DNA of 36,508 nucleotides from a virus: the IMG/VR virus record IMGVR_UViG_3300013115_000539, positions 1 to 36,508 of that record, one strand, 5' to 3'. Within the stretch, counting starts at the first letter, position 1; the number at the start of each line of letters is the position of its first letter. The notes beneath the pieces were generated by a model. The model did not search any database. It was not told where the DNA came from and saw only the letters and a list, made by a program, of their open reading frames with translations. A program made the translations under genes and the position numbers. Shown here one piece after another: positions 36,388 through 36,508 of the stretch.

Positions 36388-36508
36388 TCGCGCCCCCTGC
36401 GCAATCATGTTAGCGCGCATCCTTCGCGCTGTCCACGCACACGAAATCCGTGCAAATGCAGCGGATGTAGCGCGTGGAGAATACCTCGCCAGCCGCTGAG
36501 CATGTCTC

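Noticed and set aside
1-36508. Transposase, MuB-like ATPase, integrase or cI-like repressor
   Set aside because: Looked for because the virion is Mu-like. No translated gene on either strand shows their motifs.
1-36508. Terminal direct repeat or cohesive-end pair at the window ends
   Set aside because: The first and last 40 bases show no direct match or obvious complementarity, so no physical end can be claimed.

Overview
The window looks like most or all of a genome of a contractile-tailed bacteriophage (myovirus) whose virion genes follow the order of phage Mu. It is 36.5 kb, gene-dense, fairly GC-rich, and nearly every gene overlaps its neighbour by 1-4 bases (ATGA, GTGA, TAATG, TAGTG junctions). 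The host cannot be named. A transglycosylase-type lysin and the Mu-type architecture suggest a Gram-negative bacterium. GATC and the octamer GCGATCGC (the HIP1 motif known from cyanobacteria) are strikingly over-represented, which is a hint about the host but not proof. No terminal redundancy is visible. If the ends are joined, the leftward genes run on without interruption from position 1 into the small terminase at 36387, which fits a complete circularly permuted genome or concatemer unit.

Layout. (1) Positions 6417 down to 1, minus strand: a leftward early/middle unit starting at a control region around 6300-6430. In order it holds a putative DNA-binding protein, a coiled-coil protein, an odd tRNA-like gene, an ERF single-strand annealing protein, a RusA-like resolvase, a membrane protein, a DnaA C-terminal-domain protein, a transglycosylase lysin, a ribbon-helix-helix protein, an HNH nuclease and several small unknown proteins. 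A 46-bp perfect direct repeat sits upstream of two of these genes. A promoter with twin operator-like sites lies at 460-498. (2) Positions 6509-10875, plus strand: a rightward unit of small, mostly unknown genes with two winged-helix-like proteins, a NUMOD4-HNH nuclease and a Dam-like adenine methyltransferase. Three consecutive small genes are bracketed by four copies of one junction sequence. (3) Positions 36387 down to 10872, minus strand: the morphogenesis operon. Its order is small terminase, a block of fibre/adhesin-like proteins, large terminase, portal, gpF-like protein, a glycosidase-like TIM-barrel protein, protease/scaffold, decoration protein, major capsid, head-tail connectors, sheath, tube, tail assembly chaperone with a lambda-type -1 frameshift, tape measure, gpN, gpP, gp45, gp46, gp47, an extra beta-rich protein, gp48, a glycine-rich tail-tip protein and small membrane proteins. 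The rightward and leftward units converge and overlap at 10872-10875.

How it works together. The virion is Mu-like, but no transposase, MuB-like ATPase, integrase or classical repressor is seen. Replication and recombination appear to rest on ERF, RusA and possibly the DnaA-like protein acting with host replication proteins. The fibre genes inserted between the terminase subunits and the glycine-rich protein at the tail end are the likely host-recognition parts. Lysis would use the transglycosylase with one or more of several small membrane proteins.
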